From RGIG9379 sp031553005 (GTDB lineage Bacteria > Bacteroidota > Bacteroidia > Bacteroidales > Paludibacteraceae), in assembly GCA_031553005.1 (NCBI GenBank), contig JAVBMA010000035.1:1-35180 (forward strand): a DNA stretch of 35,180 bases, written 5' to 3'. The position numbers and the translations under genes are program-made. Position 1 is the first letter of the stretch, and each line of letters starts with the position of its first letter. The notes under the pieces are model-generated. The model was not told the origin of the DNA. It saw nothing but the letters and a program-made list of their open reading frames with translations, and ran no database searches. Of the stretch, positions 30,371 through 35,180 are shown in pieces.

Positions 30371-31192
30371 ATGGATAAAAAGGAATTGATCGGGTTCATA
30401 TTAAATGATATAAAAGAGTTGGAGCTTATTGTGAAAGGAATGCATGAGATTGATAAGATTCCAACTGTAATGCAGGAACTCGCGGCAAATAAAACAAAAA
30501 GCATATTGGATAGGCTTTGCCGTTTAGAAGAGAACTCCCTAAAAGAGTCGGCTTCTAATAGTCTAACTGTAAAAGAACTCTTTATCCCTGCTGAAAAGCC
30601 GGAACTTCAAACGGAGGAAATATTTATTGAAGAGATAAAGGAAAGTTTACCGGAAGAAAAAATATTGGAGACATTTGAAACAGAAAAAGAAGATATAAAA
30701 GAAATATTAGAAGAAGAAAAGATTGAAATCCCTCAAGAAGTAGAACCGGAAAAAGAAAAGACAGTTTCCAAACCGGAAGATATTCGTGAGGAAAAGCAGG
30801 AGGAAGAAGAGTTTCCGACAATATTGGAACAGCCGGAAGAAAAAAAAGGTATGGTTGTTGCACAAGAAAAGTCAAAGGTTCAGGAGAGAATCACAAATGA
30901 GAAATTTAAATCACAGAATCCTTCAGTCAATAGTGCAGCTACAACAAATAAACGGATAGAGAGCCGTTTTATACAAAATTTGCGTAAAGCAATTAATTTG
31001 AATGACAGATATCGTTATCAAAGGGAATTGTTTGGTGGAAATGTTGAGTTGATGAATAGCGTGATTGACAAATTGGATGCAATGAATTCCTTGGAAGAAG
31101 CAATAGGCTATGTTCAAAAAGAATTTGTATGGGACAAGGAATCTGAGACTGTAGTAGATTTTTATTCACTATTGGAAAGCCGTTTTTCTTGA
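30371..31192 (+). CDS. Acidic conserved hypothetical protein upstream of rsmI
   Basis: 273 residues, no signal peptide or membrane helix. Three parts: an N-terminal helical region (1-65), a Glu/Lys/Pro-rich low-complexity middle (about 75-165) that should be disordered, and a C-terminal conserved domain (about 200-273) with RFIQNLRKAINLNDRYRYQRELFGG and WDKESETVVDFYSLLESRF (quoted in part). The C-terminal NLNDRYRYQRELFGG pattern is familiar from Bacteroidota hypothetical proteins but has no function I can name. The gene is 13 bp before rsmI and shares its promoter, so it belongs to the same transcript; a ribosome or RNA link is only guilt by association. Confidence 0.7.
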   Translation: MDKKELIGFILNDIKELELIVKGMHEIDKIPTVMQELAANKTKSILDRLCRLEENSLKESASNSLTVKELFIPAEKPELQTEEIFIEEIKESLPEEKILETFETEKEDIKEILEEEKIEIPQEVEPEKEKTVSKPEDIREEKQEEEEFPTILEQPEEKKGMVVAQEKSKVQERITNEKFKSQNPSVNSAATTNKRIESRFIQNLRKAINLNDRYRYQRELFGGNVELMNSVIDKLDAMNSLEEAIGYVQKEFVWDKESETVVDFYSLLESRFS

Positions 31193-31205
31193 ACAAGTAG
31201 TTTTT

Positions 31206-31880
31206 ATGAGTAAACTATATTTAGTTCCTACCCCGGTAGGAAATTTAGAAGATATGACTTTCCGGGCTATCCGGATATTGAAGGAAGTTGATTTGATATT
31301 AGCAGAAGATACTCGTACAACCGGGTTTCTGCTTAAACATTTTCAAATCGAAAACAGAATTCAATCCCATCATAAATTTAACGAACACAAAACCGTAGGT
31401 AGTATCGTTAACCGGATAAAAGCAGGAGAGACCATCGCTTTGGTTTCAGACGCAGGAACTCCCGCTATATCCGACCCTGGTTTTTTGATCGTAAGGGCAT
31501 GCGTCGAGAGTGGGATAGAGGTTGAATGCCTGCCGGGCGCTACTGCTTTTGTCCCGGCCTTAGTAAATTCAGGTCTTCCCAACGATCGTTTTTGTTTCGA
31601 AGGTTTTTTGCCTCTCAAAAAAGGACGGCAAACCAGACTCAAGGAGTTGGTGGAAGATGAACGTACAATTATTATATATGAATCACCTTTCCGGTTGGTC
31701 AAGACATTAACGCAATTAGAAGAATTTGCAGGATCCGGCAGGAAAGTTTCTGTTTCCCGCGAAATTTCTAAATTGCACGAACAGACTGTCAGGGGAACAT
31801 TAACCGAGGTACGGAGCTATTTTGAACAGTATGAGCCCAAAGGAGAAATTGTTATTATTTTAAATGGAAAAACTGAATAG
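31206..31880 (+). CDS. rsmI: 16S rRNA (cytidine1402-2'-O)-methyltransferase RsmI
   Basis: 224 residues. YLVPTPVGNLEDMTFRAIRIL (4-24, in part), LAEDTRTTGFLLKHF, HKFNEHK, then LVSDAGTPAISDPGF and LPGATAFVPALVNSGLP are the RsmI (YraL) hallmarks of the SAM-binding tetrapyrrole-methylase-like fold. It methylates the 2'-O of C1402 in 16S rRNA at the P site. It is somewhat shorter than E. coli RsmI (286) because it lacks the C-terminal helical extension, as is usual in this phylum. Co-transcribed with the upstream hypothetical gene; the lipoprotein gene follows after 25 bp. Confidence 0.95.
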   Translation: MSKLYLVPTPVGNLEDMTFRAIRILKEVDLILAEDTRTTGFLLKHFQIENRIQSHHKFNEHKTVGSIVNRIKAGETIALVSDAGTPAISDPGFLIVRACVESGIEVECLPGATAFVPALVNSGLPNDRFCFEGFLPLKKGRQTRLKELVEDERTIIIYESPFRLVKTLTQLEEFAGSGRKVSVSREISKLHEQTVRGTLTEVRSYFEQYEPKGEIVIILNGKTE

Positions 31881-31905
31881 ATTATAAACTAAAAACAGAG
31901 GAAAG

Positions 31906-32754
31906 ATGAAAAAATTAATTTTAGGAACATTAGTCGCATTTGTAGCTGTTTCCTGTAATCAGAAAAAGATTGAACAGCTTCAGTATCAAAAAGACTCGAT
32001 TCAACAAGAAAAAGACTTGGTAGTGAAAGAACGGGATTCATTTTTGGAAATTATTTCGGAAGTGCAAGCCAATTTTAGTACAATTAAAGAAGTCGAGCTA
32101 GGTATTATAGACCAAACTCAGGGAGAAGGCGTTAATAGCCAAAGTAAAGCCCGTATACAGGAAGACTTTCAATTTATCACAAACAAGATTCAGGAAAGTA
32201 AAGCCCGTATAGCACAATTGGAAGCAGACTTGGAACAATCACAAGGTCAAGCTGCTCATTACAGAGGATTAGTTGCAAATTTACGTAAGGATTTGGAAAC
32301 CCGTACAAAAGATGTAGCTGACTTAAAAGCTCAATTGGAAGAAAAGAATATTAAAATCGAAGAGTTAAGTACCGAAGTTGCCTCTTTAAGCCAGACTAAA
32401 GACTCATTGTCTATGTTAAGCGAAAAGCAAATCGCTGCGATTAAAGCTCAGGATACTGAAATAAACACAGGATGGTACATTGTTGGTAAAAAAAGCGATT
32501 TGAAAGCGAAAGGATTGAAAGAGAGTGATCTGAAAACTTCAAAAGTAGATAAGAATAAGTTTACAGAGATTGATATCCGTGAATTTACTGAATTGGATTT
32601 AGGTTCTAAGAAAGCTCAGTTGTATACTTCTCACCCGGAATCTTCATATTCTTTGGAAAAAAAATCTGCAGATGATAAAAATTTGGTGCTTAAAATCAAA
32701 GACTATAAATCATTCTGGTCAAATTCTAAAACATTAATCATTCAGGTTAATTAA
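31906..32754 (+). CDS. Coiled-coil lipoprotein, possible Cbp1-type adhesin family
   Basis: 282 residues. Lipobox FVAVSC, acylated Cys 17. Residues about 20-185 are a long coiled coil in two parts (KIEQLQYQKDSIQQEKDLV; then ARIAQLEADLEQSQGQ onward), broken by a Gln/Gly segment around 65-75. The C-terminal 100 residues (from NTGWYIVGKKSDLKAKGL) form a beta-rich domain ending LIIQVN. The layout resembles Bacteroides lipoproteins named as the Cbp1 collagen-binding family, but binding to collagen cannot be claimed. 25 bp after rsmI, likely co-transcribed, and closed by a strong terminator. Confidence 0.65.
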   Translation: MKKLILGTLVAFVAVSCNQKKIEQLQYQKDSIQQEKDLVVKERDSFLEIISEVQANFSTIKEVELGIIDQTQGEGVNSQSKARIQEDFQFITNKIQESKARIAQLEADLEQSQGQAAHYRGLVANLRKDLETRTKDVADLKAQLEEKNIKIEELSTEVASLSQTKDSLSMLSEKQIAAIKAQDTEINTGWYIVGKKSDLKAKGLKESDLKTSKVDKNKFTEIDIREFTELDLGSKKAQLYTSHPESSYSLEKKSADDKNLVLKIKDYKSFWSNSKTLIIQVN

Positions 32755-32798
32755 TTTGAATGAGGATTATTTAAACCTTTTATAGATTAATAATCCGG

Positions 32799-32848
32799 TA
32801 ACGGAATAGCCTATCAGTAATACTGGTCAGCTATTCCGTTATTTTTTT
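32799..32848 (+). terminator. Rho-independent terminator after the coiled-coil lipoprotein gene
   Basis: Twelve-bp perfect stem TAACGGAATAGC/GCTATTCCGTTA (32799-32810 with 32830-32841), 19-nt loop, followed by seven U. It lies 45 bp past the stop. Confidence 0.9.
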
Positions 32849-32917
32849 ATTCGATCATATCATTTAAAATACCAATATTTCTTTTGGTGAAATATAGCTA
32901 CTTATATCTTTTTTTAT

Positions 32918-32925
32918 TACCTTCG
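32918..32925 (+). promoter_or_regulatory. Candidate -7 promoter box for tig
   Basis: TACCTTCG, a variant of TAnnTTTG that is common in this phylum, 85 bp upstream of tig. TTTG at 32883-32886 is 31 nt away, wider than usual. Confidence 0.45.
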
Positions 32926-32950
32926 CACCCTGATTTGATAAATCAGTTTT

Positions 32951-32998
32951 ATGAGGCGGCTTTTAAAAAGCCGGGGTATTTTTAAAGAAATTATTTAA
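32951..32998 (+). other. Possible leader peptide or hairpin in the tig 5' untranslated region
   Basis: A 15-codon frame MRRLLKSRGIFKEII, ATG at 32951, stop 12 bp before tig. It includes the palindrome CGGCTTTT-A-AAAAGCCG (32957-32973). Either a chance frame over a leader hairpin or a short leader peptide; no Shine-Dalgarno site supports it. Confidence 0.25.
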
Positions 32999-33010
32999 GT
33001 TATTATACAG

Positions 33011-34375
33011 ATGAATATTGAAAGAAAAGACATTGATGGCGTAAGCGCAACAATTACGATGCAAATTGAAAAAAACGACTATCAGGAAAAAGTAGAAAAA
33101 ACACTCCGGAGTTATCGCCAAAAAGCAAATATTCCGGGATTCCGCCCAGGTAATACACCTATGTCTCTTGTGAAAAAGATGTATGGTAAAGCCATTTTAG
33201 CAGAAGAAATTGATAAATTGATCTCTAGCAAACTGTTCGGATACATTCAGGAAAATAATATACGTATTTTGGGAGAACCTCTTCCAAATCAGACAGAACA
33301 AAAAGAAATAGATTTTGACAATCAGGATAATTTTGAATTTGTTTTTGATCTTGGTATTGCTCCCGAGTTTGATGTAGATTTGAATAAAAAAGAATCAGCT
33401 CCTTATTATGATATCCAAGTAGATGAGAAGATGATTGAAAATGCTGTAAAATCATATACAGGCCGTTTTGGAACATATGAGCAGGCTGAATCGGTTTTGG
33501 AATCGGATATTATCAAAGGGGAAATGCTGGAATTGAATGATAAAGGAAAAGTAAACGAAGAAGGCATAAAAGTTGAAGATGCCGTACTTTGCCCTAAATA
33601 TATGAAAGATGATGCTCAAAAAGCATTATTAGTAGGAGCGAAAAAAGGAGGAGTTGTTGCATTCAATCCAAAGAAAGCATTTGAAAATGAATCAGAAATA
33701 TCCTCTTTGCTTAAAATCTCCAAGGAAAATGTAAAAGAGCTGACATCTGATTTTCAAATAACTATCAAAGACATTACCCGTTTCAAAGAAGCAGAATTGA
33801 ATCAGGAACTATTTGATAAAGCCTTTGGAGAAGGAGTTATCAAAACAGAAGAAGAATTCAAACAAAAATTGCAAGATGAAATAAAAACTTCATTATTGGT
33901 TGATAGCGATTATAAATTTATGATCGATGCCCGTAATATGCTGATTGGAAAATTGGATGGATTACAATTTCCGGATGCATTCCTGAAACGTTGGTTGTTA
34001 GCAACAAATGAGAACAAAAAAACAGAAGAAGAATTAGATGCTCAATATCCTAAAATGATAGAAGAACTGAAATGGCATTTAATTAAAGAAAAAATAGCTA
34101 AAGATAAAGAAGTAAAAATAGAAGAAGCCGATATCTTGACATTTGCTAAAAAAGCTGCACAAGCACAATTTGCCCAATATGGAATGATGGGAATGCCTGA
34201 TGATGTATTGGAAAACTATGCAAAAGATATGTTGAAAAACGAGAATGCCGTAAAAAATATGGTAGACCGTGTTATGGATGAAAAAGTTATGGCAGTTATC
34301 AAATCTTCTATAAAGCTGAATACCAAAAAAGTATCTTTAGATAATTTTAATAAAATGTTTGAAGAAGAAAAATAA
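33011..34375 (+). CDS. tig: Trigger factor chaperone
   Basis: 454 residues, close to the E. coli length (432). Ribosome-binding domain 1-115 with the signature GFRPGNTP (about 38-45, in IPGFRPGNTPMSLVKKMYG), which docks on L23 at the exit tunnel. The middle (about 150-250) is in place of the FKBP-like PPIase domain but shows little of its active-site pattern, as in other Bacteroidota. The C-terminal helical arms (about 260-454) end with a Met-rich stretch AQYGMMGMP. It shields nascent chains co-translationally. It has its own promoter and terminator; clpP, often next to tig elsewhere, is not directly downstream. Confidence 0.93.
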   Translation: MNIERKDIDGVSATITMQIEKNDYQEKVEKTLRSYRQKANIPGFRPGNTPMSLVKKMYGKAILAEEIDKLISSKLFGYIQENNIRILGEPLPNQTEQKEIDFDNQDNFEFVFDLGIAPEFDVDLNKKESAPYYDIQVDEKMIENAVKSYTGRFGTYEQAESVLESDIIKGEMLELNDKGKVNEEGIKVEDAVLCPKYMKDDAQKALLVGAKKGGVVAFNPKKAFENESEISSLLKISKENVKELTSDFQITIKDITRFKEAELNQELFDKAFGEGVIKTEEEFKQKLQDEIKTSLLVDSDYKFMIDARNMLIGKLDGLQFPDAFLKRWLLATNENKKTEEELDAQYPKMIEELKWHLIKEKIAKDKEVKIEEADILTFAKKAAQAQFAQYGMMGMPDDVLENYAKDMLKNENAVKNMVDRVMDEKVMAVIKSSIKLNTKKVSLDNFNKMFEEEK

Positions 34376-34392
34376 GAAGATATATTTTTTAG

Positions 34393-34426
34393 AAAAATCC
34401 CGGCAATATTTGCCGGGATTTTTTTA
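34393..34426 (+). terminator. Rho-independent terminator after tig
   Basis: Fourteen-bp perfect stem AAAAATCCCGGCAA/TTGCCGGGATTTTT (34393-34406 with 34410-34423), 3-nt loop, U-tract. It lies 18 bp after the stop codon and may act in both directions. Confidence 0.93.
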
Positions 34427-34702
34427 TTGTAGAAAGGTTTATCTGGTTAATTAGTAATTAGTAATATTGTGTATTTTTAACTTTTCAGGAAAATAAAAAA
34501 GTAAATAATACAAAAAAATAGAATTTATTTTTGTATCTTCATAATCAGATATCGAAAAATCCTTTTTATTTTTAAATCATTAGTATATAATACATTATAA
34601 ATTGGTTTTTATCAGTGTCTTTTAAAAAAGAAAAAAAAGAAATTTTTAATGGCGAGTATAAAGAATTAAAATTGAGATCGTTTTTTAATAAAAATAAGTT
34701 TT

Positions 34703-34733
34703 TTTGTTTTTTTAATAATATTATTTATATTTG
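34703..34733 (+). promoter_or_regulatory. Bacteroidota-type promoter for the PorP/SprF gene
   Basis: TTTG at 34703-34706 and TATATTTG at 34726-34733, 19 nt apart, the best consensus promoter in the window. The start codon follows 75 bp later. Confidence 0.7.
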
Positions 34734-34808
34734 TCAGGAGAAAAAGTAGTGTTTTCGAACTTTCTTTAAAGCTTTAGATAATTACTAATCGATGAAAAAC
34801 ATTTTGTG

Positions 34809-35180
34809 ATGAAGTTTAGATATATTATAGTATTCTTTGCCTTAATGTGTGGTTTCGCACAAGTAAAGTCTCAGGAAGAGATCGTTTACGATCAGTATTA
34901 TTTCAACTATTATTTGGTAAACCCGGCGGTAGCAGGAGCGGAGCGCTGCTCACACCTTATGTTGACTGGTAAGTTTCAGTGGGTAGGAATGGAGGATGCG
35001 CCCATGACTCAGACACTCAGTTTCCGTACTCGTGTATTGAATAATGTGGGAATCGGGGCATATGTGTATAACGACCGCAACGGATACTCTTACCGCCAGG
35101 GAGGGGAAGTTACATTTGCCTACCATATTCCGTTGTCAGAGAATTCGGGATATTTTATGAAAGAGCGGTCTGTTGACCGT
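34809..35180 (+). CDS. PorP/SprF family type IX secretion outer-membrane protein (partial, C-terminus outside window)
   Basis: 124 codons are visible from ATG at 34809 to the edge. Signal peptide about 1-21 (YIIVFFALMCGFAQVKSQ). Then the family pattern: YDQYYFNYYLVNPAVAGAE (27-45), a tryptophan block GKFQWVGMEDAPMTQTLSF and RVLNNVGIGAYVYNDRNGYS (each quoted in part). PorP/SprF proteins are outer-membrane barrels linked to type IX secretion and gliding, where they help present surface adhesins or peptidoglycan-binding partners. The rest of the gene and its neighbours, which would tell a core PorP from an accessory SprF, lie beyond 35180. Confidence 0.88.
   Translation, partial: MKFRYIIVFFALMCGFAQVKSQEEIVYDQYYFNYYLVNPAVAGAERCSHLMLTGKFQWVGMEDAPMTQTLSFRTRVLNNVGIGAYVYNDRNGYSYRQGGEVTFAYHIPLSENSGYFMKERSVDR

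Larger units (their letters stand above)
34376..34808. other. 433-bp AT-rich intergenic region between tig and the PorP/SprF gene
   Basis: Apart from the tig terminator and the promoter at 34703-34733, it has a second -7 match TATTTTTG (34526-34533) and the tract TTAATTAGTAATTAGTAAT near 34447-34465, similar to other short AT repeats here. No gene is visible. Confidence 0.5.

Overview
The window is chromosomal DNA from a low-GC member of the Bacteroidota, most likely order Bacteroidales. Supporting signs are the Bacteroidota promoter motif (TAnnTTTG, sometimes with TTTG about 19-21 nt upstream) ahead of many genes, the near absence of Shine-Dalgarno sites, and families typical of the phylum: GGGtGRT protein, an MsrB-MsrA fusion, a eukaryotic-type (GT3) glycogen synthase, a VTC/DUF4956 pair, Bacteroidota LptD, and a PorP/SprF protein at the right edge. 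The genus cannot be fixed from sequence alone; Dysgonomonas-like or Paludibacter-like bacteria are a guess. I see no rRNA, tRNA, CRISPR array, transposase or prophage.

Layout. 1-2129 (minus): a NifU-like Fe-S scaffold gene and the GGGtGRT gene, separated by a small four-helix-bundle (23S rRNA intervening-sequence type) gene flanked by AT-rich inverted repeats. 2289-4139 (minus): a YejM/PbgA-like inner-membrane protein of the alkaline phosphatase superfamily. 4426-7858 (minus): a compact cluster with a VTC-type polyphosphate polymerase, a DUF4956 membrane protein, a DUF2490 outer-membrane protein, a secreted YD-repeat-like protein and a lipoprotein; it looks like an envelope-spanning polyphosphate-related system and is the best candidate here for a poorly described system. 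8046-10378 (minus): an acidic IS1096-passenger/pRiA4b-ORF3-like protein and dnaA, followed by a 639-bp AT-rich gap. 11018-15944: amidase and MlaD genes (minus) divergent from lptD (plus), an envelope-biogenesis locus. 16116-22091 (plus): ridA, glycogen synthase, glycogen phosphorylase and miaA. 22443-25146 (plus): a DUF2135-like lipoprotein, a SPOR protein and folE. 25267-30024 (minus): msrBA, a CPBP protease with recX, and prmC with an AI-2E-type transporter. 30371-34375 (plus): an acidic hypothetical protein, rsmI, a coiled-coil lipoprotein and tig. 34809 to the edge: a PorP/SprF gene, cut off.

The genes are mostly housekeeping and envelope functions. The unexplained structure lies mainly between genes: a dispersed repeat with TTGAAAGT heptads and a partly shared tail (about 8.8, 24.5 and 26.4 kb), a 56-bp perfect palindrome after the 22.4-kb lipoprotein gene, terminator-like hairpins directly in front of miaA, and AT-rich repeats around the four-helix-bundle gene.
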